Shown here: one piece after another, positions 1 to 9,529 of the stretch
How positions within the stretch are numbered: the stretch's first letter is position 1
How the letters are laid out: each line of letters starts with the position of its first letter
Assembly (NCBI RefSeq): GCF_021023085.1
Contig: NZ_PGCK01000006.1
Span: 1-64,000 of the forward strand
Source of the DNA: Methanooceanicella nereidis
GTDB lineage: Archaea; Halobacteriota; Methanocellia; Methanocellales; Methanocellaceae
DNA: 64,000 nt
Reading direction: 5' to 3'
Made by a program: the position numbers and the translations under genes
Notes under the pieces: generated by a model
Databases searched by the model: none
What the model was told of the DNA's origin: nothing
What the model saw: the letters and a program-made list of their open reading frames with translations, nothing else

Positions 1-112
1 AAAAAGACCGTTTTCAGACAAAAAATCACAAAAAAACCAACAAACCCCACAACCATCCGCATACCAACCACCAAAAAACACGACCACTACCAACCAAACC
101 CAAAAAACACAA
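1..112. other. A/C-rich low-complexity tract at window edge
   Basis: This stretch has very few G or T residues and no recognisable gene. It lies where the outer end of the left arm of the first giant palindrome should be, but the terminal hairpin and the AACCTCAC block seen in the other copies are absent. It may be a degraded or replaced arm end, or part of another repeat cut by the window edge. Confidence 0.5.
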
Positions 113-721
113 GCACGGGAACACTGGAACCACAAAATTTTTTATATGATTTTTTAAGGTCACGAAAACTCTAAGAGTTCACTCACTAAACCACCAAGGC
201 TCTAGTAACACCGTCAACGCACAAACATCACGAATACTCAGCTCAATGCTCGAAGTGCCCTAAGTCACTAACGCTAAAACAAATCCCGAACCTCTCCAAA
301 ACACAAAGGTTTAATATCCCGGTTTGTGTTGCGGTAGTATCTATATTTGTCTGTAAATCTTTTGTGACAACCTTTTAGCACGTGTATAGATTCCCAAATT
401 ACAGCAAAATTGGGACATCACCGTGTTGCATCTGATCTATAACCATCAGGATATATATCAATCGTGTAAACGTCGACCGTGACGTTAAACTTTAGTGTTT
501 TAGAGAAGTTCGGGATTTGTTTTAGCGTTAGTGAATTTGAGAGGTTAGTGCATTGAGTCGAGCCTTAGGGATGTTAGTGCGTTGACGGTGTTACTAGAGC
601 TTTAGTGGTTTAGTGAGTGAACTCTTAGTGCCTTTGAGACTTAAAAAAACATTAAAAAAATTTTAGTGTTTCTGTGTTTTCGTGAGGTTAGGTGTCTACC
701 TGCCATCCGTCAGGCATAACC
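113..721 (+). repeat. Giant palindrome, copy 1 (forward orientation)
   Basis: The left arm (about 113-300) is matched by an inverted right arm (about 505-721). Shared blocks include CACCGTCAACGC and ACTAACGCTAAAACAA on the left and their reverse complements on the right. The right end carries the small terminal hairpin CCTGCCATCCGTCAGG. The central region (about 300-505) is some 80-90 bp longer than in the other copies, while keeping the CGGTTTGTGT and GTAAACGTC blocks. The outer left end is missing. There is no coding potential; it sits upstream of the C1 protease gene. Confidence 0.9.
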
Positions 722-860
722 ACAAAACATAAAATAAAAAACCTCAACAATAAAGTATCAAGCATTATTATTTAAAATACACAATTATTAATCGATAAAA
801 TAAATTTATAATCTGTAAGCCCCATAATTAATTATTATTCGAGGTGTCGGGGGGCTTTCC

Positions 861-3416
861 ATTAAGAAAACATTCGCATTATTTATAATTCTGACATTAT
901 TCCTGTCATGCTGTGGCTGTATCTCAGAAGAACAACAAGACAAAAGTAGTACTGCACCGGTCTCTGCCCCTCCTCCGGAAACTTTCTCGATCGCACCGGA
1001 TAATCCCGACCTGATAAAATACATGGATGACGTAAAGCAAGGAAAAATAAAGGAAACCACCGATGACGGTCATTATTTAGGCTATATCCCGCCTGCGGCA
1101 GACATGTCATATCTTGAAGGCACCATACACGAGACCGAAGAGGTACAAAGAGCAGGATCAACGTATTCAAGATACGACCTCAGGGAACAAAACAAGCTCA
1201 CACCCGTAAAAGACCAGGGCAGTTCAGGCTCCTGCTGGGCTTTCTCCACATACGGTTCTATGGAATCATACATTTTACCGTCACAAAACAAGGACTTCTC
1301 AGAAAACAACATGAAAAACACTCACAGCTTCGACTGGGGACCCAATGACGGCGGCAACCATTTTATCTCGACAGCATACCTTACGCGAAGAAGCGGGCCC
1401 GTATACGAGTCGGATGACAGGTATAACGCCAGCTCCACATCATCCCCTGCGAACAGGCAGGTACGTAAATATGTGAACGAAGTACTGTTCCTGCCGAACA
1501 GGAAAAATGCTACAGATAACGACAACATCAAATGGGCGATCATAAAGTACGGCGCGGTATATACCAGCATGTGTTACGATAGTAAGTACTTCGATGCGAA
1601 TAACAGCTCATATTATTACGGCGCGGCCTCTTTCCTGAGCCATAATAATCACGCGGTTGACATAGTCGGCTGGGATGATAAGTACAGTAAATATAACTTT
1701 AAGACACCTGCACCCGCTGATGGGGCATTCATAGTAAGAAATAGCTGGGGCACCGGCTGGGGAGATGGCGGATATTTCTACGTATCATATTATGACATCG
1801 GCATAGGGAAGGATAATACGGTCTTCACCTGCAATGACCTGGAAATGAATAATATTTACCAGTATGATCCACTGGGCTATGTAAAGCCCGCCGGCTTTAA
1901 CAGAAATACGGCGTGGATGTCTAACATCTTTAAAGCGACATCGGACCAGAATATCAATGCGATAGGATTCTATACACTTGGATTTAACACCGAGTATGAG
2001 ATATATGTCTATTTAGACCCGACGGACGGGCCGATATCTAACGTCAGTTCCTCATCGGTCACAAGAGGCACTATAGAGATACCGGGCTATCATGTAGTAA
2101 AACTTGACCGTGCAGTACCGGTATTCCGGGATCAAAGATTTGCGATAGTCATTAAAATAAAGACTCCCGGAAGCACCCATCCTGTGGCTGTCGAGACGTA
2201 TAGATATGGTTATAGTAGCAAGGCTACGGCGAGCAATAACCAGAGCTTCATCAGCAGCGACGGAACGCGATGGTATGATACAAATATTCAATTTAACACG
2301 ACGAACATTTGCATAAAAGCCTATACTGTCAACAGCACTATTGTAAGCACAGGGCCTAGACCCGACGCTGCAATAATATCCAATACCATCCCGTCTACCA
2401 TGATACAGGGTAATTCCTATAATGTCTCTGTCACGATGAAAAACACCGGAAACATAGCCTGGACTGAAAGCGATAAGATAAGGCTGGGATCGGTGAATGA
2501 AAGTTCCGGGGACGCCGCGATGTTCGACGGATTAAGGCAAAAAATATCCGGCAGCACATCAGTAGCGCCTTCATCTAAATATACATGGAACTTTACGATG
2601 ACGGCCCCGGAAGCAGGGACATATTACGTTCAATACAGGATGATCTGGGAAAACCATACCTGGTTCGGCGACACTGTCGTAAAGAAGATCGTTGTAGAAA
2701 ACCGGGTATATGACACGGATATCATTAACGAGAATATTCAGGATAAAATGGGCACCGGCTGTACTTACCCGTTCACTATAAAGTTCAAGAACACAGGTAA
2801 CGTGGAATGGACCGGCTCGACAGTCTCGACCTGGATGTCTGTCACCGACAAAAACAACACCGCCAACACAGGCAATGCTACATATACGATCCCTGCGAAC
2901 ATATCAGTTCAGCCCGGCCAGTACTATATATGGAACGGTACGGTCACTGCGTCAACTACGCCCGGAAATTACATTTACAGGTTCGGGATGAAAGGGCCGA
3001 ATGGCACGCATATAGGCGAATTATTGAGTGTCAATGTAGCTGTTTCACAGCCATATGCGGATTCGGTGCTTATATCGAACAACATTCCGTCAAGCATGCT
3101 TAAAGGCAATACATATACTGCATCCGTAACGATGAAAAATACTGGCTTGCTGCCGTGGTCAAACGATAACGGAGTCTACCTGGGAGCTATCGATTATGCG
3201 ACCAACGATGCATCCAAATTCACAGCGACAAAGCTCTACATTCCTGCAGGTAAGGTCATTTTGCCGGGCGAGCAATATACGTGGAGCTTTACGATGAAAG
3301 CACCGACACAGGCAGGCTCGTACAGCGTGAAATTCCGGATGAAATGGGAAGGCCACGACTGGTTCGGGTCCCATGCTAATAAGACGGTGTCTGTAAAGGC
3401 TGCGACTGCAATATAA
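861..3416 (+). CDS. Exported papain-family (C1) cysteine protease with repeated C-terminal Ig-like domains
   Basis: Predicted lipid-anchored or secreted peptidase. The first ATG in frame is at 1023, but the frame is open back to 828 and encodes a hydrophobic signal segment with a lipobox-like L-S-C-C around 861-930, so the true start lies upstream, probably ATT at 861. No ATG/GTG/TTG occurs in frame there. A frameshift in the G6 run at 849-854, which would join GTG 844, is the alternative. Counting from 1023, the active-site motif G-S-C-W-A-F has Cys at residue 71, the His is in N-N-H-A-V-D and the Asn in R-N-S-W-G. A beta-rich domain follows, then three repeats of about 110 residues with the signature V-T-M-K-N-T-G, like NBR1/CARDB-type Ig folds. 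Likely degrades extracellular protein or remodels the envelope. Family assignment is firm; the start is not. Confidence 0.88.
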   Translation: MKKTFALFIILTLFLSCCGCISEEQQDKSSTAPVSAPPPETFSIAPDNPDLIKYMDDVKQGKIKETTDDGHYLGYIPPAADMSYLEGTIHETEEVQRAGSTYSRYDLREQNKLTPVKDQGSSGSCWAFSTYGSMESYILPSQNKDFSENNMKNTHSFDWGPNDGGNHFISTAYLTRRSGPVYESDDRYNASSTSSPANRQVRKYVNEVLFLPNRKNATDNDNIKWAIIKYGAVYTSMCYDSKYFDANNSSYYYGAASFLSHNNHAVDIVGWDDKYSKYNFKTPAPADGAFIVRNSWGTGWGDGGYFYVSYYDIGIGKDNTVFTCNDLEMNNIYQYDPLGYVKPAGFNRNTAWMSNIFKATSDQNINAIGFYTLGFNTEYEIYVYLDPTDGPISNVSSSSVTRGTIEIPGYHVVKLDRAVPVFRDQRFAIVIKIKTPGSTHPVAVETYRYGYSSKATASNNQSFISSDGTRWYDTNIQFNTTNICIKAYTVNSTIVSTGPRPDAAIISNTIPSTMIQGNSYNVSVTMKNTGNIAWTESDKIRLGSVNESSGDAAMFDGLRQKISGSTSVAPSSKYTWNFTMTAPEAGTYYVQYRMIWENHTWFGDTVVKKIVVENRVYDTDIINENIQDKMGTGCTYPFTIKFKNTGNVEWTGSTVSTWMSVTDKNNTANTGNATYTIPANISVQPGQYYIWNGTVTASTTPGNYIYRFGMKGPNGTHIGELLSVNVAVSQPYADSVLISNNIPSSMLKGNTYTASVTMKNTGLLPWSNDNGVYLGAIDYATNDASKFTATKLYIPAGKVILPGEQYTWSFTMKAPTQAGSYSVKFRMKWEGHDWFGSHANKTVSVKAATAI

Positions 3417-3422
3417 AAAGAT

Positions 3423-3457
3423 AGGGGCTTAAAAAACAAAAAGCCCTTACTATTTTT
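3423..3457 (+). terminator. Terminator after the C1 protease
   Basis: GGGCTT (3425-3430) pairs with AAGCCC (3441-3446) around an A-rich loop, and a T-rich run follows. It lies 7 bp after the stop codon of the protease. Confidence 0.6.
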
Positions 3458-3483
3458 TAAAATAAATGTAAATGAATACGGGT

Positions 3484-3873
3484 TTAGCGGGCTTCACAGG
3501 TATGTACGTCTATGACATCGACGATCACAGGCTTATAGTTCTCCAGCTGCGTTACGGATCTTACCTTCCCGCGGGCGTTAACCACAAGCTGTATCCTCGC
3601 AGACATAGTCTCGCGTTCCTCTAATGAGTCGGAGGTACCGTAAGTTATACGGTGCATACGTATGTCCGTGCTCCTCACGGTCGTAATATACCCGCAGTCG
3701 CCGGTATTAAGGTCGGACGGTATGACATCGGTGATAAAGACCTTGTCGCCCGGAGTAATATCAGAGAACGCGATGACGTTATGGGTGCTGCGCACTTCGA
3801 AGGTCCTTATGCCTCTCTTGAAAAGATCGTCTAAGGCATCCCTGCTTATCCCGGTCAATGCTATCATTTTCAT
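3484..3873 (-). CDS. Conserved archaeal protein, DUF473-like
   Basis: 129 residues, soluble, with no signal or membrane segment. The N-terminus (M-K-M-I-A-L-T-G-I-S-R) and the following G-D-K-V-F-I-T segment resemble my recollection of the uncharacterised methanogen family DUF473; this is from memory, not a search. The gene follows the PAC2 gene with a 6-bp gap, so the two are probably co-transcribed. A second ATG lies two codons downstream and could also serve as start. No function can be assigned. Confidence 0.6.
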   Translation of the reverse strand: MKMIALTGISRDALDDLFKRGIRTFEVRSTHNVIAFSDITPGDKVFITDVIPSDLNTGDCGYITTVRSTDIRMHRITYGTSDSLEERETMSARIQLVVNARGKVRSVTQLENYKPVIVDVIDVHTCEAR

Positions 3874-3879
3874 TCCGGA

Positions 3880-4638
3880 TCACCCATACATTGTGAAGTC
3901 TTTTCCAGGCTTCTTCTCGGTCTGAGCCATCTGTTCGGAGAGCTTATGCAACAGCTTTTCTATCTGGTCCGCCTGCTCCATTAACGGCTCGGTGCTAATG
4001 TCCCACCCGTAGATCTTGTTAAGAGCCTTCACCACTTCGGCCGCGGCTCTAGGGTCCGGGTTCGGCCCCCTGGTCTCGCCAAGCAGGCAGTATGCAGGGA
4101 TATCATGTTCCATGCATTCATTCATCAACACACCGGGGACACCTGCTATCGTTCCCATCTCGAACGTCAATGCGACATCTTTGATCTTCTCGAACTCTTC
4201 GTCGGTCGTCGCTGCGCAATATACATTATAATCCAGTCCCGGCGTCGCAAGCCCGGCGATGGAGACCACCTCTTTCGGGTTCAGCGTCTTGATCCATTGC
4301 ACTATGGTACTGCCGACTTCTTTACTGATAAGCGGCTCGATAGGGATATCGGAAAACAGGACCACGAGCTCCTTTTCTGCGCTTTCATAGATACGGACAG
4401 CCCCTTTAACCCTGCCGCCATATATCACGGCTACAGGCGGGAAAAGCTTTGAGTCCACAAAACCCACGTTTTTCATCTTGAACTGCTCGATCAGATGCTG
4501 GGTAACAATATTTCCTACCAGCCCCATGCCGGGAAATCCGCCCAGCACCGTCGGGTTTTTACATTCCAGACTTTCAGCGATGACTTCGACCAGATCCTCA
4601 TCGTGATTACCGACGCTTTTCATTTTATCGACCATCAA
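3880..4638 (-). CDS. PAC2-family proteasome assembly chaperone
   Basis: 252 residues. The N-terminal half carries the PAC2 signature G-G-F-P-G-M-G-L-V-G-N (about residues 34-44), followed by the alternating strand/helix pattern of the family and a Lys/Glu-rich C-terminal helix. Archaeal members (PbaB-like) assist assembly of the 20S proteasome or act as ATP-independent chaperones. Start is one of two adjacent ATGs; an internal Met at residue 6 is also possible. It heads a two-gene operon with the DUF473-like gene. Confidence 0.8.
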   Translation of the reverse strand: MMVDKMKSVGNHDEDLVEVIAESLECKNPTVLGGFPGMGLVGNIVTQHLIEQFKMKNVGFVDSKLFPPVAVIYGGRVKGAVRIYESAEKELVVLFSDIPIEPLISKEVGSTIVQWIKTLNPKEVVSIAGLATPGLDYNVYCAATTDEEFEKIKDVALTFEMGTIAGVPGVLMNECMEHDIPAYCLLGETRGPNPDPRAAAEVVKALNKIYGWDISTEPLMEQADQIEKLLHKLSEQMAQTEKKPGKDFTMYG

Positions 4639-4839
4639 TATTTAAGGTCGGTCTTTAAAAAATATAAAACTTATCACGTAAGTATTAAATCAAATCAAAG
4701 CTAAATGCCATTAAAAGTTCAAAAATTGATAAAAAGAATTTAGATCCATCTAAAGTATCAATTAATTATCGGGCAAGTTAAACTTAAAACAAATAGAAAA
4801 TCTTTTTACGTTCTGGAAATAAAATATAGAATAGGTGAT

Positions 4840-5157
4840 ATTATCAGCGAATACAAATTTAAGCGTGGCTTTAAACCTGAAGGGGAGAGAATTAAAAACG
4901 TTATGGAAGAGACTTTTGGTATCCCTGCGACAGAAAACGCCGGAAAGTATACGATACAGTATGGCGCAATAAAAGAGCTGAAAGCATGGGTGGATGATAA
5001 GAAGCTTTTCGTTGAGACAGAGTCCGACCGTGATGTGAAGGATGAAAAGGTCATACTTGACACTAACAAGAGGTTCAGGGACTTTTTAGAAGAGGCCACC
5101 GGCTATTCTGCAAAAGAAAGACTAAAGCAGGCAAAGAAAGCAGTCTCAGGGGAATAG
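4840..5157 (+). CDS. DUF5611-like archaeal protein, start codon non-canonical
   Basis: Small soluble protein. The only ATG in frame is at 4903, but the conserved-looking segment E-Y-K-F-K-R-G-F-K-P lies upstream in the same frame, so the gene must begin earlier. No ATG/GTG/TTG is available; the candidates are ATT 4840 or ATC 4843, just after an AGGTGAT Shine-Dalgarno at 4833-4839. The C-terminal block L-D-T-N-K-R-F-R-D-F-L-E-E-A-T-G-Y is typical of a small methanogen family I associate with DUF5611. Function unknown. It precedes the RIO kinase by 55 bp on the same strand and may share its transcript. Confidence 0.7.
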   Translation: MISEYKFKRGFKPEGERIKNVMEETFGIPATENAGKYTIQYGAIKELKAWVDDKKLFVETESDRDVKDEKVILDTNKRFRDFLEEATGYSAKERLKQAKKAVSGE

Positions 5158-5212
5158 ATCAAATCCAATCCCCCTGTTCTTAAAAGTATCAATTGACGGA
5201 GCATTAGATCAG

Positions 5213-6076
5213 ATGATAGACCACGCCGCCGTTTACAGGTCCCTGTTACCTATAGAGATAGAAGTGATGAAAGGGATCGAGAACGGCATGAAGACCCACG
5301 AATGGGTACCGGTAGAGTCAATAGTATCCTACACCGGGCTTAACCAGAAAGAAGTCGAGTTCAGGCTCAAGAAGCTTTCCAAGCAGGAGCTTATAGAGTG
5401 GCTTACGCTTTCGTATACAGGATACAGGTTAAAGTTTAACGGATATGACATACTGGCGATCAACACTTTCGTCAAAAAAGACACCATCGAAGCTCTCGGT
5501 AATGTCATCGGCGTCGGAAAAGAGTCCGTGATAATCGCCGCCATGAGCGTTACCGGTGAGGTCGCGATCAAATTCCACAGGGAAGGCAGGACCAGCTTTA
5601 AGCAGGTCAAGAGGACTAGAGAGCATCTTATCAATATAGAGCATTATTCATGGCAGTACGCGGCAAAGCTCGCCGCGAACCGTGAGTTCGAGGCGATGCA
5701 AAAGCTCTATCCGGAAGTCCGAATACCACAGCCTATCGATTATAACCGCCATGCGATAGTCATGAGCATCGTTGACGGTGCGGACCTTGTCAGGGCGCAG
5801 GTGGCGGACCCGGAGTGGTACCTGGATGAGATATTGAAGCAGGTTAAGATCGCATACGACCTCGGCTATATCCACGGGGACCTGTCAGAATATAATGTGA
5901 TGGTAAGCGATAAGGGCATCACCATAATAGACTGGCCTCAATATGTTACAGTAGGATCTAAAACAGCGGAAAGCCTGCTGAACAGGGATATAAGCAACAT
6001 ACTGACCTACTTCGAAAGAAAATATCGCGTTACAAGAGACCTTGAAGAGACCATAAAAAGCATAAAGGGAGAATAA
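5213..6076 (+). CDS. rio2: RIO-type serine/threonine kinase (Rio2-like)
   Basis: 287 residues. An N-terminal winged-helix domain (about 1-90) is followed by the RIO kinase fold. Visible features are the ATP-binding segment with Lys120 in V-A-I-K-F-H-R, the catalytic loop H-G-D-L-S-E-Y-N at 221-228 and metal-binding Asp240 in I-I-D-W-P-Q. The winged helix is diagnostic of Rio2 rather than Rio1. Rio2 acts in late maturation of the small ribosomal subunit. No membrane segments. Length matches archaeal Rio2. Confidence 0.92.
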   Translation: MIDHAAVYRSLLPIEIEVMKGIENGMKTHEWVPVESIVSYTGLNQKEVEFRLKKLSKQELIEWLTLSYTGYRLKFNGYDILAINTFVKKDTIEALGNVIGVGKESVIIAAMSVTGEVAIKFHREGRTSFKQVKRTREHLINIEHYSWQYAAKLAANREFEAMQKLYPEVRIPQPIDYNRHAIVMSIVDGADLVRAQVADPEWYLDEILKQVKIAYDLGYIHGDLSEYNVMVSDKGITIIDWPQYVTVGSKTAESLLNRDISNILTYFERKYRVTRDLEETIKSIKGE

Positions 6077-6254
6077 AGTCCTTTATCTCTTCATCAATTT
6101 TTAAACTGTTCTTCAAAGATCTTTTAGGTTGTACATTTCAGTTGGCAGGCAGATACTAATTGAATATTAAATAATATATAATTATATACAATATAATAAA
6201 ACTTAATAAAATGCAAATAAAATTTTACAAAAATAAAAAAAGATAACGCCGGGC

Positions 6255-7406
6255 TCAGAAGCCAGCGTCCTTTCTCATCTGTTCTGCTTTATCAGTGCGT
6301 TCCCATGTGAAGTCTTTACCGGTACGGCCAAAGTGACCGTATGCTGCCGTCTGCTTGTAAATCGGCCTGCGCAGGTCTAACGATTTTATGATGCCCTGGG
6401 GAGTCATTTCAAAGTTCTCCCTGATAAGCTCCACTATCTTCTTATGGGATACAGTGTTAGTCCTGAACGTGTCTACCATCACGGACACAGGCTCTGCGAC
6501 ACCTATCGCGTAAGCGAGCTGGACTTCACACTTCGTGGCAAGGCCTGCAGCGACGATATTCTTCGCGATATATCTCGCCATATAACAGGCTGACCTGTCC
6601 ACCTTGGTCGGGTCTTTGCCCGAGAACGCTCCTCCGCCATGCCTTCCCATGCCGCCGTAAGTATCGACGATGATCTTACGTCCGGTAAGACCGGTATCAG
6701 CCTGAGGGCCGCCTACGGTGAACCTGCCTGTCGGGTTGATGAATATCTTGGTTGTGTTCTCATCAAAGAACCCTTCGGGCATGACAGGCTTTATGACCTC
6801 TTCAATAATGTCTTTCCTGATCTGGCTCTGTTCAACGTCAGGGCTGTGCTGCGAGGATACTACAACAGTGTCTACCCTTATGGGTTTATCGTCCTCGTAC
6901 TCGATCGTCACCTGAGACTTACCGTCCGGCCTGAGATAGTCCAGCTTGCCGCTCTTCCTGGACTCCGATAATTTCATGGTCAGCTTGTGGGCGAGCATTA
7001 TCGGCATAGGCATTAGTTCCGGCGTCTCGTTACAGGCAAATCCGAACATCATGCCCTGGTCGCCTGCGCCAAGATTGTTAACACCCATGGATATATCGGG
7101 CGACTGCTCATCGATAGATGTTATAACAGCACATGTCTCTGAATCGAAACCAAACTTTGCTCTCGTATAACCAATATCCTTGATGGTCGAACGTACCAGC
7201 TTGGGTATGTCGACATAACAGTTTGTCGTTATCTCTCCGGCGACTATCGCCATTCCGGTCGTTACTAGAGTCTCGCATGCTACTCTGCCGAGAGGGTCTT
7301 TAGCAAGAATAGCGTCCAGGACAGCGTCGGATATCTGGTCCGCTATCTTGTCCGGGTGCCCTTCGGTTACCGACTCGGAAGTGAAAAGATGCTTTTCTAC
7401 GCTCAT
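6255..7406 (-). CDS. metK: S-adenosylmethionine synthetase, bacterial type
   Basis: 383 residues. Makes S-adenosylmethionine from methionine and ATP. Full-length match to the bacterial/eukaryotic MetK pattern: [10 protein letters not shown] near the N-terminus with a catalytic His, [10 protein letters not shown] in the middle and [16 protein letters not shown] towards the end. Most archaea instead use a divergent archaeal methionine adenosyltransferase, so this form suggests lateral acquisition. It is flanked downstream by RIO kinase on the opposite strand and upstream by repeat copy 2. No SAM riboswitch is visible upstream. Confidence 0.95.
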   Translation of the reverse strand: MSVEKHLFTSESVTEGHPDKIADQISDAVLDAILAKDPLGRVACETLVTTGMAIVAGEITTNCYVDIPKLVRSTIKDIGYTRAKFGFDSETCAVITSIDEQSPDISMGVNNLGAGDQGMMFGFACNETPELMPMPIMLAHKLTMKLSESRKSGKLDYLRPDGKSQVTIEYEDDKPIRVDTVVVSSQHSPDVEQSQIRKDIIEEVIKPVMPEGFFDENTTKIFINPTGRFTVGGPQADTGLTGRKIIVDTYGGMGRHGGGAFSGKDPTKVDRSACYMARYIAKNIVAAGLATKCEVQLAYAIGVAEPVSVMVDTFRTNTVSHKKIVELIRENFEMTPQGIIKSLDLRRPIYKQTAAYGHFGRTGKDFTWERTDKAEQMRKDAGF

Positions 7407-7570
7407 GGTTTTCCCTTACTTTATGTTAAAATAGAATTACCAAGCATTAATATTTATCGGTCAAGAAATAACCGTGAGTAATATTGTCATAGGCTGAATA
7501 AAGGATGTAAAAGGAAACATGAAAATTTTATTAATATAAAGTCTAAGAAAATTACCCTTTTTTACTACAA

Positions 7571-7690
7571 TGGGCACAAAGTACATTAAACTGTTAACCA
7601 CGAAATCTTTGATGAGCGGGGTCTTGCTCAGGCTTTAAGAATGAAAGAACGTGTCGTACTTACCCGGTCTTTAAGATGAAGTTTTTTATG
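7571..7690 (+). repeat. Left flank of composite repeat, copy 2
   Basis: From about 7596 this sequence matches the reverse complement of 29801-29900 with only scattered differences (for example the shared block AATGAAAGAACGTGTC). Its outer edge (7576-7603) resembles the 43-bp repeat unit seen at 59.74 kb (ACTGTTAACCACGAA). It extends homology between palindrome copies 2 and 3 beyond the palindrome itself. Confidence 0.85.
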
Positions 7691-8235
7691 GTTGTGCCTG
7701 TCGGATGGCAGGTAGACACGTAACCTCACAGAAACACGGAAACACAAAAATTTTTATATGATTTTTTAAGGTCTCTAAATCACAAAAAATGCTCACCAAA
7801 TCACAAAGGCTCCAATATCACCGTCAACGCTCTAAAGTCTCAAATGCACGGCTTAATGCTCGAAGCGCTCTAAGTCACCAACGCTAAAACAAGACCCGAA
7901 CATTCTCCAAAAACACTAAAGTTGAAAACCGCGGTTTGTGTATCCCTGATCCATCAACAAGAGTATATCGATCATGTAAGCGTCAACCGTGCAATTAGAC
8001 CTTCGTGCCCTTGGAGAATGTTCGGGGTCTTGTTTTAGCGTTGGTGACTTAGAGAGGTTAGTGCGTTGGGCCGAGTGTTAGAGGTGTTAGAGCGTTGACT
8101 GTGATACTGGAGCCTTTGTGATTTAGTGAGTGAGATTTTGGTGTTTTGGAGCTCTTAAAATATCATATAAAAAATTTTTTGTGTTTCCGTGTTTCTGTGA
8201 GGTTATGTGTCTGCCTGCCATCCGACAGGAACAAC
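7691..8235 (+). repeat. Giant palindrome, copy 2 (forward orientation)
   Basis: 545 bp, ending in matching terminal hairpins: CCTGTCGGATGGCAGG at 7697-7712 and CCTGCCATCCGACAGG at 8214-8229. Left-arm blocks TAACCTCACAGAAACACGG and TCACCAACGCTAAAACAA are mirrored in the right arm. The central non-palindromic part (about 7912-8012) contains CGGTTTGTGT and GTAAGCGTCAACCGTG, which give the element a direction. It lies between metK and dacZ and has no gene. Confidence 0.95.
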
Positions 8236-8311
8236 ACCAGAACATCTATCTCAGAACAGATGTTACATGCCCATTTTAAAAGAAACCATCTAAAAGTTTT
8301 TCATGGGAGCG
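8236..8311 (+). repeat. Right flank of composite repeat, copy 2
   Basis: Matches the reverse complement of 29190-29260 (shared blocks CAGAACATC, TGTTACATGC and AAAGTTTTTCATGGGAG). It joins the giant palindrome to the neighbouring 43-bp-family hairpin. Confidence 0.8.
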
Positions 8312-8412
8312 CACAAAGGCGAACAAGGTACACTAATTTTTTTAATTATTTGCATATCTTCTAAAATCGTCCTTGGTGTTCCTTGTTCGCCTTCGTGCGC
8401 TTAGTGGTTAAA
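8312..8412 (-). repeat. 43-bp-family hairpin, copy A
   Basis: The left arm GCGCACAAAGGCGAACAAGG pairs with the right arm CCTTGTTCGCCTTCGTGCGC around an AT-rich centre. The centre matches, in reverse orientation, the centres of the elements at 29.09 and 59.74 kb (TTTTAGAAGAT ... TTAAAAAAATT). Confidence 0.85.
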
Positions 8413-8481
8413 GTAAGGACAAATTGATTTTTTGAGTATTTAAATGAAAGATATTGTAAAAATAAACAGACAACAGTATCA

Positions 8482-9360
8482 TCATGTTATAGATACCCGT
8501 GGGTCTATATGGAACACTTCTTCACCGTCTTTGTAGATAGTGACGATGCTTGTCGATTCAGATACCGTTATAGCTATACTTTTAGTGATCTTTGTCATAG
8601 ACGCTGCCGCCAAATGACGCCCCCCAAGCCCCGGAACAAGCGTGATACCCTTTGCTCTTACGTCAAGATATCTTCCCGCAGCGACGATATATCCCTGCTC
8701 GTCCACGAGGAACATGCCGTCAAGCTGGGCGAACTCCTTAACGGACTCCCAGTTAGTCTCATCCCTGATGTTACGGTCTTTCTTTTTATGGCCCTCGTAA
8801 GGATTAAGGATGATCTGATGGGACATTTTCAACACTTTCTCTATGTCGCCGATAATGAAAGCGGTGCCGACGTTCTTATGTTCCCTGCCTTCCCTTCCGA
8901 TCTCTATGGCAAGGTTAAGCACTGCCTTGAACAGGTCATAGTCAATGCTCGACGCAATGTCCGCGGTCTTCTGGATCAGCGGTATATTGGTGACACCCAT
9001 CGTTATGATCGAGTTTATCTCGCCGAGGCTCACGATGCCGACTACAACCCTATTCGGTATCAGGCCCTTGAGATACGCCATTTCAACGGCCTCGCTCATC
9101 AGTTCGATACGGGATACTTTATGGAAAAGATATTCATCGGAAATCCTGCGCGGGATCTTTGCATAGATATTGATAACGGATTTTTCTTCCTCGACCTCTT
9201 CTTCCCGGCCGCTTCTGAGCTTCGCTATGATGACAGGGATATCTGTCGTTAATTGATCTTTTATATCCTTCGCATCATGGGAAATGATAATTATTGCCCC
9301 CGCATTGATACGTTTGGATAGCTCTTCGGCTGTCGTGACCAATTCATCCCTGACTATCAT
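8482..9360 (-). CDS. dacZ: Diadenylate cyclase, archaeal DacZ type
   Basis: 292 residues. Makes cyclic di-AMP from two ATP. The C-terminal third is a DAC/DisA_N domain: D-G-M-F-L-V at 214-219 (family D-G-A motif) and G-G-R-H-L-A-A-A at 246-253 (family R-H-R motif), ending in the V-S-E...I-V-T-I-Y segment. The N-terminal 200 residues form the archaeal alpha/beta region with no membrane segment, unlike bacterial CdaA. The start ATG lies at 9360. Ala-to-Met in D-G-A and Arg-to-Leu in R-H-R are deviations; activity is likely but unproven. It stands alone between the 8.3 kb repeats and the FKBP gene. Confidence 0.85.
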   Translation of the reverse strand: MIVRDELVTTAEELSKRINAGAIIIISHDAKDIKDQLTTDIPVIIAKLRSGREEEVEEEKSVINIYAKIPRRISDEYLFHKVSRIELMSEAVEMAYLKGLIPNRVVVGIVSLGEINSIITMGVTNIPLIQKTADIASSIDYDLFKAVLNLAIEIGREGREHKNVGTAFIIGDIEKVLKMSHQIILNPYEGHKKKDRNIRDETNWESVKEFAQLDGMFLVDEQGYIVAAGRYLDVRAKGITLVPGLGGRHLAAASMTKITKSIAITVSESTSIVTIYKDGEEVFHIDPRVSIT

Positions 9361-9488
9361 GTTATCAATACATTATTTATGAAAACACATTTATACACTT
9401 ATCCTTTAATTCAAGAAAGTTAAATAAAATTTGACGTGAAAATTACCGTAAAAGGATAGGAATAGGCTTTACAATAAATAAAAGAAAA

Positions 9489-9517
9489 CCTTGCTTGCCA
9501 TAAACATGGCAGCAAGG
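9489..9517 (-). terminator. Terminator after the FKBP lipoprotein gene
   Basis: A 12-bp stem (CCTTGCTTGCCAT pairing with ATGGCAGCAAGG, one bulged T, AAAC loop). On the minus strand it is followed by a T-rich run and lies 12 bp beyond the FKBP stop codon. Confidence 0.65.
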
Positions 9518-9529
9518 TCACAATATCAA

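Noticed and set aside
8146-8364. 72-residue open frame on the plus strand
   Set aside because: It lies across the giant palindrome end and the hairpin, has no ribosome site and no family match.
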